A DNA stretch of 64,000 nt from contig LUJO01000042.1 in assembly GCA_001689405.1 (NCBI GenBank), positions 1 to 64,000 of the forward strand, given 5' to 3'. Of the stretch, positions 17,650-27,679 are shown piece after piece. The stretch is from Candidatus Homeothermus arabinoxylanisolvens. GTDB lineage: Bacteria > Bacteroidota > Bacteroidia > Bacteroidales > Muribaculaceae. Within the stretch, counting starts at the first letter, position 1; every line of letters begins with the position of its first letter. The notes below the pieces were generated by a model. It saw only the letters and a program-made list of their open reading frames with translations. It did no database searches and had not been told where the DNA came from. The translations under genes were made by a program, and so were the position numbers.

Positions 17650-20600
17650 ATGGAAAAAGCGCTGAATGACAATATAAGAGTTATTTTGGGATTGGATCTC
17701 GGAGTAGGGTCGATAGGTTGGGCACTTATCGAAGTGGATGAATCCGACAAGCCTGTGCGTATAGTCGATGCAGGAGTAAGAATCGTACCGTTGACTACCG
17801 ATCAATCCGACGGTTTTGTCAAAGGCAACGGTAAAAGCGTGAATCAGGGCCGTACCGAGTGCCGGACAATACGCAAAGGCTATGACCGCTATCAGTTGCG
17901 GCGTGCTGATTTAAAAGAGGCTATTTCCGGATTGGGTATGGACTATGGTCCCGAACTTGTAGCCTTGCCTCCGTTGACATTATGGAAGTTAAGAGCTGAT
18001 GCGGCAACACCGGGATGCCGTCTCGCCTTGTCTGAAATTGGGCGAGTGTTGATGCACATAAATCAGAAAAGAGGGTATAAACATGCCAAGTCAGACTTGG
18101 GCGACCGCAAGCAGACTGAATATGTGACTTCCGTTAATAAGCGGTATAAAGACATACAGGATGCCGGGATGACTGTGGGGCAGGCTATATATGCACGTCT
18201 TGAGGCATCGGCTGTGACGGGTGAGAACGGTAAGGTTCAATGTACTTATCGGGCCAAAGGCGAGGTATTTCCGCGCGCAGCTTATGAAGCGGAGTTCGAT
18301 GCTGTGATGAAAGCACAGCAGCCGTTTTATAAAGATGTGCTGACCGATGAGGCGATAGCGCGGTTGCGCAATATTATCTTCTATCAGCGGCCGCTGAAGT
18401 CGTGCAAGCATCTTGTGTCTATGTGCGATTTTGAGAAGCGGCCTTATGTAAACGCACAGGGCGATATCGTTTATTCCGGTCCTAAAGTTGCGCCGCGCAC
18501 CTCTCCGTTGGCGCAGCTTTGTGCCATATGGGAGTCGGTCAATAATATCGTTCTGAAAAGCCGTCGTAATACATCGACCGGTACGCTGTTTGATACAGCT
18601 GCTGAGGGACGCTATGAACTGTCGATTGACGAAAAACGCGATATCGTGGCGTTTATGAACACTCATGAAAAGTTGACCGTGACCGAGCTGTTGAAAATAC
18701 TCGGATTGAGTAAAAAACATGGCTACTCGGCCGGCGAGGCGGTAGGGAAAGGGCTCAAAGGCAATACTACTTACTGCCGGCTTAAGAAAGCGCTCGGCAA
18801 TTATAGCGGTGCTGAAGACTTGCTGAGGTTTGATGTGCATAATGTCGATTCGGGCAAGGTCGATGAGGAAACCGGCGAGATAATACTTGAGACGAGCAAT
18901 GACCTCATGGAGCAGCCGCTGTATAAACTGTGGCATACGGTATATTCAATCAACGACAAGGAGGAGTTGCGTGCTGCACTTGCCAAGAAGTTTGGCATAG
19001 ATGACGATGAGGTGGTGGAGCGGTTGTATGCCATTGACTTTACCAAAGACGGCTTTGCCAATAAGTCGGCGCGATTCATGCGCAGGTTGTTGCCTTATCT
19101 TCAGCAGGGACTTATGTACAGCGAGGCATGTACATATATTAATGTGAATCACTCCAATAGCCTTACATCGGAGGAGAAGCTGCGACGCGAGCTTAAAAAC
19201 CGTCTTGAGCCGCTGAAGAAGAATGAACTTCGTCAGCCTGTTGTGGAAAAGATATTGAACCAGATGATAAATCTGGTCAATGCCGTGTTTGACCGTTACG
19301 GACATGTCGATGAAGTAAGGGTGGAACTCGCTCGCGAGCTGAAGCGAAGCAAGGATGAGCGAAACAAAATGTGGTCTGATAACACCAAGCGAGAGCGTGA
19401 AAACAAACAGTATGCTGAACGGATATTGGAAAATAGTATCGCTCCCTCGAAGAACAGGATCAAGAAGTATCGCATGTGGGAGGAGTCGGGCAAGCTGTGT
19501 ATGTATTGCGGCAAAACTGTCAACTTCAAGGAGTTTGGAGAGGGCAATGGCGCCGAGATCGAGCATATATTGCCGAAGTCGGTATTTTTCGACAACAGTT
19601 TCTCCAATGTAGTGTGTGCGTGCCGCAAGTGCAATCAGGACAAAGGCAACATGACTGCATTTGATTACGTAAAGAAGATGCTGCCCGATAAGTTCGACAG
19701 TTACGTGGCGAGAGTCGAGGAACTGTATGAAAATCATAAAATATCCAAGACGAAGCACGACCGTCTGCTTATGTCGCAGACCGACATACCTGAGGATTTC
19801 CTTAACCGTGACCTGCGAGAGACACAATACATATCCAAGAAGGCTAAGGAATTGCTGCTTTCGGTTGTGCGCGATGTCAGCGTAACCACCGGTTCGGTTA
19901 CCGACTTTTTCAGACATGTATGGGGATATGATGAAATACTGCATGATCTCAATCTGGAAATATACAAAATGAGCGATCGCACTCAGATGATGGAATATAT
20001 CCACAACGGTCAGCGACATGTCGAGGAGCGTATAACTGATTGGTCAAAGCGTCTTGATCATCGTCATCATGCCATTGACGCGTTGACTGTGGCTTTGATG
20101 AAGCCTGCCTATATAAATCGGCTGAACCGTCTTAATACTGAACGTGACAGGATGTATGAGGAACTGAAAAAACAGTCGCCCGAGTATCAGCGTAAACATT
20201 CGCTACTCGAGGACTGGAGCGCGCGACAGCCTCATTTCACGGTCAGAGAAGTTGTGGAAGCGGTCAAGCGCATAGCTGTGTCGTTAAAGGCAGGTAAGAA
20301 AGTCGTCACGCCGGGCAAGCGGCTGGTTTATAAAAACGGTAAACGCGTGGTAAAGCAGACCGGTATTCTTGTGCCGCGTGGTCCGTTGACAAAAGAGAGC
20401 GTGTATGGTAAAATAAAGGTGCTTGAACGAAACAGGCCATTGAAGCAGTTGCTCCTGTCGCCGGAGGAAATTGCGGATACAGCTGTACGCGAAAAGGTCA
20501 TGGAAGTGCTTGGGCTTTATGGCAATGATGCGAAAAAGGCTCTTGCATATATTCGGAAGCATCCTGTCGTGGTCAATGGCCGGGAAGTGACCGCTGCTGA

Positions 20601-21396
20601 TTGCTATGTCGAGCGGTTCGTGATAAAGACCGACATAACGGCCCTGAAATGCAAAGATGTTGAGTCTATAGTCGATGAGGGGGTGAAACGTGCCGTACGC
20701 GCACGCATGGCGGAGTGTGGCAACAATGACTCCGCATTTCAGAAAAGTCTTGTCGACCGGCCTGTATGTGTAGATAAAAACAACAGATATCCGGTGTATG
20801 CGGTGAGATTGTTTGACAACTGGGGCCCTAACTCTATAGCTCCGGTAAAAAAGGACTCGTCAGGGAAGACCATCGGTTATGCAGCGAAGCAAAATAATCA
20901 CCATGTAGCGTTATATAAATCATATGATGATAAGATGCATGAGATTGTACTTCCATTTTGGGATGCTGTATTGCGGAAACGTTATGGACTGCCTGTCGTA
21001 GTTGAAAAGCCTGACGAGGTATGGGACGACATTGCAGGGCGCTGTGAAGATATACCTGATGATGTCCTTTCAACTTTGCCTCAGCCCGGTTGGAAGTTGT
21101 TTATGACGATGCAGCTAAATGAGATGTTTGTTCTCGGACTTTCCGATGCAGAGTTTATGGCGGCCATTAAAGATAATAATAAGGCAGTGCTCACAGCTCA
21201 TTTATACCGAGTTCAGAAACTCGGTTCGCTCTACTATTATTTCCGATTTCATACACAGACTACTGTCGATGCTAAAAATGAATCAAAAGACATGGAAAGT
21301 AAGACACTTTTCCGTATCCAAAGTTTAGGAGTTCTATTAGCTTTAAATCCGATAAAGGTAAGAGTTAACTACTTGGGCGAAATTATACCTATATGA
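17650..21396 (+). CDS. cas9: Type II-C CRISPR endonuclease Cas9
   Basis: This 1248-aa RNA-guided endonuclease cuts both strands of target DNA using a crRNA:tracrRNA guide. All active-site motifs are present. RuvC-I has D16 in LGLDLGVGSIGW. The bridge helix is Arg-rich (about 65-90). RuvC-II has E559 in VELARE. The HNH has H639 in IEHILPKS and N662. RuvC-III has H806-H807 and D810 in HHAIDAL. Two CxxC pairs (C617/C620 and C658/C661) flank the HNH core and may bind zinc, as in other II-C and II-A-like HNH domains. It is large for II-C but within the Bacteroidetes range. There is no csn2 or cas4, and cas1 follows 4 bp after the stop. Confidence 0.97.
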   Translation: MEKALNDNIRVILGLDLGVGSIGWALIEVDESDKPVRIVDAGVRIVPLTTDQSDGFVKGNGKSVNQGRTECRTIRKGYDRYQLRRADLKEAISGLGMDYGPELVALPPLTLWKLRADAATPGCRLALSEIGRVLMHINQKRGYKHAKSDLGDRKQTEYVTSVNKRYKDIQDAGMTVGQAIYARLEASAVTGENGKVQCTYRAKGEVFPRAAYEAEFDAVMKAQQPFYKDVLTDEAIARLRNIIFYQRPLKSCKHLVSMCDFEKRPYVNAQGDIVYSGPKVAPRTSPLAQLCAIWESVNNIVLKSRRNTSTGTLFDTAAEGRYELSIDEKRDIVAFMNTHEKLTVTELLKILGLSKKHGYSAGEAVGKGLKGNTTYCRLKKALGNYSGAEDLLRFDVHNVDSGKVDEETGEIILETSNDLMEQPLYKLWHTVYSINDKEELRAALAKKFGIDDDEVVERLYAIDFTKDGFANKSARFMRRLLPYLQQGLMYSEACTYINVNHSNSLTSEEKLRRELKNRLEPLKKNELRQPVVEKILNQMINLVNAVFDRYGHVDEVRVELARELKRSKDERNKMWSDNTKRERENKQYAERILENSIAPSKNRIKKYRMWEESGKLCMYCGKTVNFKEFGEGNGAEIEHILPKSVFFDNSFSNVVCACRKCNQDKGNMTAFDYVKKMLPDKFDSYVARVEELYENHKISKTKHDRLLMSQTDIPEDFLNRDLRETQYISKKAKELLLSVVRDVSVTTGSVTDFFRHVWGYDEILHDLNLEIYKMSDRTQMMEYIHNGQRHVEERITDWSKRLDHRHHAIDALTVALMKPAYINRLNRLNTERDRMYEELKKQSPEYQRKHSLLEDWSARQPHFTVREVVEAVKRIAVSLKAGKKVVTPGKRLVYKNGKRVVKQTGILVPRGPLTKESVYGKIKVLERNRPLKQLLLSPEEIADTAVREKVMEVLGLYGNDAKKALAYIRKHPVVVNGREVTAADCYVERFVIKTDITALKCKDVESIVDEGVKRAVRARMAECGNNDSAFQKSLVDRPVCVDKNNRYPVYAVRLFDNWGPNSIAPVKKDSSGKTIGYAAKQNNHHVALYKSYDDKMHEIVLPFWDAVLRKRYGLPVVVEKPDEVWDDIAGRCEDIPDDVLSTLPQPGWKLFMTMQLNEMFVLGLSDAEFMAAIKDNNKAVLTAHLYRVQKLGSLYYYFRFHTQTTVDAKNESKDMESKTLFRIQSLGVLLALNPIKVRVNYLGEIIPI

Positions 21397-21400
21397 TATT

Positions 21401-22635
<1,235 letters not shown>

Positions 22636-22718
22636 ATTGCCGTAAAAACACCGATTTTTGCATTTTAACAGTCCAACGGAGCTTAGCTGATGCTGTGTCG
22701 TAATGAACGGGCAATGTA
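22636..22718. other. Expected position of the CRISPR array, none present
   Basis: In Bacteroidetes II-C loci the repeat-spacer array usually follows cas2. Here the interval before the terminator is only 83 bp. It contains no copy of the repeat predicted from the tracrRNA anti-repeat (TTGTGATTTGCTTA) and no direct repeats of 30-50 bp. I also found no other copy of that 14-mer elsewhere in the window. Confidence 0.75.
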
Positions 22719-22763
22719 AAAGCCGGTTGACAACTGAAAGCATTGTCAACCGGCTTTATTTTT
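22719..22763. terminator. Bidirectional terminator after cas2
   Basis: A perfect 15-bp inverted repeat (22719-22733 and 22743-22757) has a 9-nt loop and the run TTTATTTTT at 22755-22763. The left flank has AAA for the opposite direction. It separates cas2 (+) from the convergent YtxH gene (-). Confidence 0.92.
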
Positions 22764-22783
22764 CGTATCAACGGATTGTATGT

Positions 22784-23008
22784 CTATTTGTCTATCAATT
22801 CTTTAGCCTCGTCTACGGTATGGTGGGCCTTTTCGCGAAGTCGGCCTATCTGCTGTTCCACATTTCCGTAAATATCACGTATTGTACGGTCCACCTCTCT
22901 TCTTATTTTACGTCCGCGCATGGTGGTGCGTGAATATCTCTCGGCATACATTCCTGTAAGAGCTCCTAATACGAGTCCTACGAAAAAGGTTTGGGTACTG
23001 CATTTCAT
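22784..23008 (-). CDS. YtxH domain-containing small membrane protein
   Basis: This 74-aa protein has one N-terminal hydrophobic segment (TFFVGLVLGALTGMYAERY, about residues 6-24). An amphipathic, charged helical tail follows, with regularly spaced Glu/Lys (VDRTIRDIYGN, IGRLREKAHHTVDEAKEL). This is the YtxH/gas-vesicle-like pattern found in many small stress-related proteins. The role is unknown. The gene stands alone, convergent with cas2 across the terminator. Confidence 0.75.
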   Translation of the reverse strand: MKCSTQTFFVGLVLGALTGMYAERYSRTTMRGRKIRREVDRTIRDIYGNVEQQIGRLREKAHHTVDEAKELIDK

Positions 23009-23121
23009 AATTAAAACGTATTATTAAGTTGATAAAATCACCTTAATAACCTGTAGGCGGTGTGAAATGTTTCCCGTGTAACCGAATATTAACATCCCTT
23101 TGTCGGGCTGTTAAAAAGTGC

Positions 23122-24507
23122 TTATGACAGCGAGGCTATGACCTTCTTTATGTCTTGTGCGAGGGCGTTGGCCTGCTCTACGGTGGGCGCTTCGGAATAT
23201 ATTCGTATTATGGGTTCCGTATTGGACTTGCGCAGATGTACCCAGCAGTCGGGGAAGTCTATCTTCACGCCGTCTATGTCGGTGATCTTTTCCGATGAAT
23301 AGCGCTCCTTTACGGCTTCGAGTATGGCGTCAACGTCAATGTCGGGCGTAAGCTCTATCTTGTTTTTTGCTATGGCATAAGCCGGATAGCCTGCCTTTAG
23401 CTCGCTCACCCTCTTGCCGCTCTTGGCGAGTAAAGTTAAGAACAGAGCCACACCTACGAGAGCGTCGCGGCCGTAGTGCGATGCCGGATATATGACTCCG
23501 CCATTGCCTTCGCCGCCTATCACGGCTCCGGTCTCTTTCATTTTGGTGACTACGTTGACTTCACCTACGGCGGCGGCAGCGTAGCTGCATCCGTGGGCGG
23601 CGGTCACATCACGTAGTGCGCGCGACGAGCTTAGGTTGGACACCGTGGAGCCGGGGGTATGGCTGAGCACATAGTCGGCTACGGCTACAAGAGTGTACTC
23701 TTCGACAAACATATCTCCGTTTTCCATTACTATAGCCAGACGGTCTACGTCGGGGTCTACGACAAAGCCTACGTCGGCCTTGCCGTCGCGCATCAGATCC
23801 GATATCTGGGTGAGATTTTCAGGAATAGGCTCCGGAGTATGGGCAAATTTTCCTGTGGCCTCGCAGTTTAGCTCTATTATATTTTTTACGCCGAGTGCAC
23901 GCAGCAGCTGGGGTATTACAATTCCGCCTACGGAGTTTACCGCGTCGACAGCCACCGTGAAATCGGCTTTGGCTATGGCTTCGGTGTCCACAAGGTCAAG
24001 CGCAAGTACGGAGTCGATGTGCTTGCGGTTGTATGTATCGTTTATATACACATGGCCAAGCGAGTCAACGTCGGCAAATGTGTACTCGTCGTTTTCGGCT
24101 ATGCGGAGTACCTCCTTGCCCTGCGCGTCGTTGAGAAATTCGCCGTCGCTGTTCAGCAGCTTCAGGGCGTTCCACTGTTTGGGATTGTGCGATGCGGTTA
24201 TGATGATGCCGCCGCATGCTTTTTCCATAACCACGGCTATCTCCGTGGTGGGGGTCGAGGCCAAGCCTATGTTTATCACGTCAAATCCCATGCCGGTAAG
24301 GGTGGCTTCCACGAGCTTGCTGACCATGGGGCCCGATATGCGGGCATCGCGTCCTACCACTATAGTCCGCGATTTTGTGTCGGTGTTTTTGCCTATAAAG
24401 TGGGCATATGCGGCGGTGAACTTCACTACGTCCACTGGGCTAAGGCCTTCTCCGGCAGCACCTCCGATGGTGCCGCGTATACCTGATATGGATTTTATGA
24501 GTGACAT
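23122..24507 (-). CDS. glmM: Phosphoglucosamine mutase
   Basis: This 461-aa alpha-D-phosphohexomutase should interconvert glucosamine-6-P and glucosamine-1-P, the route to UDP-GlcNAc for cell wall and LPS. The phosphoserine is S106 in TASHNPKQWN, the metal loop is DPDVDRL, and the sugar-binding GGEGNGG motif is present. The substrate is inferred from close likeness to Bacteroides proteins annotated as GlmM (MSLIKSISGIRGTIGG start). A phosphomannomutase activity cannot be excluded. It lies 30 bp after the DUF4827 lipoprotein gene and probably shares its transcript with nrnA. Confidence 0.88.
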   Translation of the reverse strand: MSLIKSISGIRGTIGGAAGEGLSPVDVVKFTAAYAHFIGKNTDTKSRTIVVGRDARISGPMVSKLVEATLTGMGFDVINIGLASTPTTEIAVVMEKACGGIIITASHNPKQWNALKLLNSDGEFLNDAQGKEVLRIAENDEYTFADVDSLGHVYINDTYNRKHIDSVLALDLVDTEAIAKADFTVAVDAVNSVGGIVIPQLLRALGVKNIIELNCEATGKFAHTPEPIPENLTQISDLMRDGKADVGFVVDPDVDRLAIVMENGDMFVEEYTLVAVADYVLSHTPGSTVSNLSSSRALRDVTAAHGCSYAAAAVGEVNVVTKMKETGAVIGGEGNGGVIYPASHYGRDALVGVALFLTLLAKSGKRVSELKAGYPAYAIAKNKIELTPDIDVDAILEAVKERYSSEKITDIDGVKIDFPDCWVHLRKSNTEPIIRIYSEAPTVEQANALAQDIKKVIASLS

Positions 24508-24537
24508 GATAATGCTGTTATAATTGTTCTGTATTCG

Positions 24538-25221
24538 TTAAATCTGGCTCTTGTAGTAGCGTATGGTATAAAGATAGGGTATTACCACCGCTATTTCGTC
24601 GGAGCGTCCGGCCTGTGAGCGTACCACTATCTGCACCTCGCAGTTGTAGCCCAAGTAGCCGAGCGGCACCTGTATGCCTTCGCCCCAAGCCGACGTATTG
24701 GTCGACGAGAAGTTCTGATAGCGTATCGACTCGCTTATTGACACGTCTTCCGCGTTGCCGTCGCCTGAAGGCAGCGTCTTGTCCTTGTAGTAGCTCAGAT
24801 TATAGCGTGTAAAGCGTAGATACACGAGGTCGTTGACTTTGGGGCGTTTGTCCATGTTGCCGTTGTTGATGACCCTCATGTATACGTTGCCGTCGCCGTC
24901 CATGCGATAGAAGGGCGCGTCTTCGCCCGGATGCTTTTCAAGATATTGGAGCGCTTCGCCGAGTTTGACGCCGTAGTCGGGTGAATTCGGGCTTACCGAC
25001 TGTTGCTGAAGCATCTTTTCCGCAATCTCCTGACGGGTTATGAATACCGAGTCTTTGGGTACTTCATTGATGACTTTCTGGTCGGCAAGATAGTTATTTA
25101 TGGATTTGGTCTCCGCACTGAGCAGGTCTGCATAGCTCTTTGAGTCGTTGCAGCCGGTTGCGAGGATTGATACCGCGGTAATCGTGCAAAGTGAAATGAA
25201 TAGGTTGCGTAATGATTTCAT
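24538..25221 (-). CDS. DUF4827 family lipoprotein
   Basis: The 227-aa product has a lipoprotein signal peptide with lipobox ATGC (C24), so it is exported and lipid-anchored. The C-terminal part (about 110-225) resembles the FKBP-like fold assigned to DUF4827, with the pattern VNDLVYLRFTRYNLS and a closing IPLGYLGYNCEVQIVV-type segment. Whether it has peptidyl-prolyl isomerase activity is unknown. It lies between nrnA (33 bp upstream) and glmM (30 bp downstream). Confidence 0.82.
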   Translation of the reverse strand: MKSLRNLFISLCTITAVSILATGCNDSKSYADLLSAETKSINNYLADQKVINEVPKDSVFITRQEIAEKMLQQQSVSPNSPDYGVKLGEALQYLEKHPGEDAPFYRMDGDGNVYMRVINNGNMDKRPKVNDLVYLRFTRYNLSYYKDKTLPSGDGNAEDVSISESIRYQNFSSTNTSAWGEGIQVPLGYLGYNCEVQIVVRSQAGRSDEIAVVIPYLYTIRYYKSQI

Positions 25222-25254
25222 CTTTTATTGTTCTGAAAATAAATTCGTTAAGTT

Positions 25255-26292
25255 TTATCTATGGTTTTCCTCTTTTAAATATTCGTCCATGAACGTCAGC
25301 GTCGACTTGAATATTTCTATCGCTTCGTCAAGGGTGCAGGGCAGTTCTCCTCCTGCGGCGTTTACATGTCCGCCGCCGTTGAAGTAACGTTCACACACAC
25401 GGTTCACCGGAAAATCGCCTTTGCTTCGGGTCGACACCTTTATGTGGCGCTCGTCCTCGCGCAGAAATACGGAGTAGATGACATCCTCGATGGCAAGCGG
25501 TTCGTTGACAAGGCCTTCGGTGTCACCGCGCTCGTAGTCGAAGCGTTTCAGGTCATCGGCCGAGAGCACGAGCAGTGCGGCTTTGTGCTCTTCAAATATC
25601 TCCATGCGCGACACTGCATAACCGTTCAACTTCAGCACATTGGCTTTCTTTGTGTTCATGACGCGCTTGTATATGTCATCTTTGTTGATGCCTTTGCGTA
25701 CAAGTTCGGCTATGATTGTATACAGGTCCGGGTCGTTGGAGTTGTACGAGAAGTTGCCCGTGTCGGTCATCATGCCCGTGTATATACATGTGGCGGCCTT
25801 GCGGTCGATCATGTTAAACAGCTCAAGGCGGCACAATAGCCTGAATATTAGCGCTGATGTCGATGACTGGTCGGTGTGCGATATGACGACGTCGGTGAAA
25901 TCCTGCGGACTCTCGTGGTGGTCGACAAGTATTTTCTTGGCTTGGGCGGCAGCTAATGCGTCGGCCATGCGGTCTACGCGGTAGAGGGCATTGAAGTCAA
26001 GACAGAATATTAAGTCGGCGTCTTCGAGCAATTTTGTTGCGAAATCGGTGTACTTGGAGTAGGGCACGATATCTTTGGCCCCCGGCAGAAAACGGAGTGT
26101 CTCCGGTATGCGGTCGGGAGTTACGATACGGGCCTCTTTGCCTATGTTGGCGAGAGTGTGTGACAGACCGAGCGATGACCCTACGGCGTCGCCGTCGGGA
26201 GCCATATGGCACGTGATGACTATGCGCTCGCTTTCTTCAAGAAGCTCACGCACAGCCTTTACATCGGACTCGGCTATTATAGGTCTTAGCAT
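25255..26292 (-). CDS. nrnA: DHH/DHHA1 phosphoesterase, oligoribonuclease / pAp phosphatase (NrnA-like)
   Basis: The 345-aa DHH-family enzyme degrades short RNA oligonucleotides and dephosphorylates 3'-phosphoadenosine 5'-phosphate. Visible ligands for the two metals are H29 and D33/D35 in CHMAPDGDAVGSS, D99 in FCLDFN, and D124-H125-H126. The C-terminal DHHA1 domain carries the GGGHVNAAGG substrate loop. Length is standard. Its promoter appears to be supplied by copy 1 of the 66-bp tandem repeat: a TATCTTTG box ends 22 nt before the ATG. The leader would be only about 15 nt. Confidence 0.9.
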   Translation of the reverse strand: MLRPIIAESDVKAVRELLEESERIVITCHMAPDGDAVGSSLGLSHTLANIGKEARIVTPDRIPETLRFLPGAKDIVPYSKYTDFATKLLEDADLIFCLDFNALYRVDRMADALAAAQAKKILVDHHESPQDFTDVVISHTDQSSTSALIFRLLCRLELFNMIDRKAATCIYTGMMTDTGNFSYNSNDPDLYTIIAELVRKGINKDDIYKRVMNTKKANVLKLNGYAVSRMEIFEEHKAALLVLSADDLKRFDYERGDTEGLVNEPLAIEDVIYSVFLREDERHIKVSTRSKGDFPVNRVCERYFNGGGHVNAAGGELPCTLDEAIEIFKSTLTFMDEYLKEENHR

Positions 26293-26313
26293 ATAGTTTT
26301 ATATATCAAGATG

Positions 26314-26379
26314 CAAAGATACGAATAAGTCGAGCGCAAAACCAAATTTATTTGAGTTTTGCCGAGCGAAAGTATCTAA
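26314..26379 (-). repeat. Promoter-bearing 66-bp repeat, copy 1
   Basis: A 66-bp partly palindromic unit: GATAC and GTATC at the ends, AAAAC and GTTTT around the centre. It is repeated at 26389-26454 with 64 of 66 bases the same. Read on the minus strand it holds TTTG (26346-26343), 21 nt, and TATCTTTG (26321-26314), a full Bacteroidetes promoter aimed at nrnA. Confidence 0.88.
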
Positions 26380-26388
26380 GACGGATGT

Positions 26389-26454
26389 CAAAGATACGAA
26401 TAAGTCGAGCGCAAAACCAAATATTTTTGAGTTTTGCCGAGCGAAAGTATCTAA
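26389..26454 (-). repeat. Promoter-bearing 66-bp repeat, copy 2
   Basis: The second unit is exactly 75 bp from copy 1. The two differences are a reciprocal A/T swap at the loop (TTTATTT against TATTTTT). It carries the same TTTG-N21-TATCTTTG on the minus strand (26421-26418 and 26396-26389). It is flanked by ACGGAT (26381-26386) and ATCCGT (26455-26460), which lengthen its stem. It lies 10 bp after the DUF4405 stop codon. Confidence 0.88.
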
Positions 26455-26464
26455 ATCCGTGAAG

Positions 26465-26890
26465 TCAATTGCGCGATTTCCGTAATTTATTCCACATCGG
26501 GAGGCCTTTTATGAGGTGTATGAGCACGGTAATGCTCATGGCGATGCCGATGCTGTAATGCCACAAGCCAAGATGAGGTATTTTAACGGGTGAAAGCAAT
26601 TTTACCGTTCCGGTCAGTAACGTGGCGGTAAACAGAATGATAAGCAGCCATGTGTCGGCGTAAAACCACATGAACCTGTTTTTCACGGCAGTCAGCGCTT
26701 TGCTGAATTGAAGCGAATGAATAATGAGAAGCACGGTCATGGCATACCCGAATATCCAGTGTATGGATTTTATTACGCCTCGTGGTTGTATCAGTATGCC
26801 GTGGCTTTTGAGATGCAGGATGATGCCCGCTATTAGTGTTACGGCAAATGCCACAACCAGTGCAATACCTATGTCCGCTTTATTTTTCAT
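26465..26890 (-). CDS. DUF4405 family membrane protein
   Basis: The 141-aa protein has four hydrophobic helices: about 8-26, 43-62, 78-98 and 108-130. Histidines sit at helix positions typical of b-type cytochromes (SIHWIFGY, LLIIHSLQF, LGLWHYSIG, VLIHLIKG). This fits DUF4405, a four-helix relative of cytochrome b561/FDH gamma. Heme binding and electron transfer are family-level inference. No partner dehydrogenase is adjacent. The gene seems monocistronic. Confidence 0.75.
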   Translation of the reverse strand: MKNKADIGIALVVAFAVTLIAGIILHLKSHGILIQPRGVIKSIHWIFGYAMTVLLIIHSLQFSKALTAVKNRFMWFYADTWLLIILFTATLLTGTVKLLSPVKIPHLGLWHYSIGIAMSITVLIHLIKGLPMWNKLRKSRN

Positions 26891-26970
26891 TGATTAAAAA
26901 TGAATTGCTTGCATTATCAGTGCAATAATGTCTTATTAATTAAATGCCTGACTGTCCAAAAAGTTTACTT

Positions 26971-27492
26971 TTATGTGAAACATGCCGGGAGATAGAAAAC
27001 GGGCTTATTCCGCACTGTCATATTCAACATATATCTGCCATCTTCCTTGCGATATATATTCACTCTGAATTTCATATGGGAGAGAGGTCTGTTGTCGGTA
27101 ATTATGGTAAAACCGATGTTTTTCAGCCATGCGCGGTCTTTTACATTAACCGGTATCGCCAATCCTTGTCCTGCGGCTTTATACCCTTCGACATTAATAA
27201 AAATAAAGCCGCCTCCACCTTTTCGTCCTGCTGTTTTCCCCTTTATCCTTTGTGGTTTTACTACAACCTCACTTAACATTACGGCATTATCCGCGAGCCT
27301 GATGGTGTCGGGTATATTATGTATGTCTTTGACAGCGAATGTCTGTGCCGAAGTTTCGGTTAATTACACCTACACTGGCATAAGTTATTGGTTTTTCGGT
27401 AGATTCCGATACTACTGTCCGGGCGAATCCGGGTAGGCAGCCCGATGCTAAAAATAAATAGCAGAACAATTTTGGAAGTAAATAATTCATGG
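26971..27492 (-). pseudogene. Decayed secreted protein with carboxypeptidase-regulatory-like domain
   Basis: From an ATG at 27492 the minus strand encodes a signal peptide (MNYLLPKLFCYLFLASG, ending FAR). It then encodes the start of a regulatory-like beta domain (ITYASVGVINRNFGT) and runs into a stop after about 57 residues. A different frame then continues a typical domain end (AVKDIHNIPDTIRLAD, LSEVVVKP) and a roughly 100-aa C-terminal part (FINVEGYKAAG, FTIITDNRPLSHMKFRVNIY) to 26971. The junction near 27330-27345 looks like an internal deletion that broke the frame. Homologues are Bacteroidetes cell-surface proteins of unknown role. The -7 box TAATTTTG (27504-27497) is almost at the ATG. 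Confidence 0.75.
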
Positions 27493-27605
27493 TACAAAAT
27501 TAACTATATTTTTATGATATCATGAATTATTTCGTTTAAATCAAAACATACTCTGACCGCGTAGTCAAAATTAGGTAAAAATCACTATATTTTCTCTTGC
27601 CGTGG

Positions 27606-27635
27606 TTGAAATATCACGATTTTAGCCTAAATTTG
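27606..27635 (+). promoter_or_regulatory. sigma-ABfr promoter of the dicarboxylate symporter
   Basis: TTG at 27606-27608, a 19-nt spacer, and TAAATTTG at 27628-27635. The start codon of the symporter gene is 45 nt downstream. A 10-bp palindrome ATGATATCAT at 27516-27525 lies further upstream, between this promoter and the decayed gene. Confidence 0.7.
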
Positions 27636-27679
27636 TGTTTACAATCTATAATGTGCTGCGGCACTGACTAAAAAATACT

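Noticed and set aside
18946..20019. 357-codon minus-strand frame inside cas9
   Set aside because: It is wholly antisense to the catalytic half of Cas9, whose motifs are intact. No family-like sequence is seen.
22636..22720. Possible remnant CRISPR repeat after cas2
   Set aside because: Comparison with the repeat start predicted from the tracrRNA gave no convincing match on either strand.
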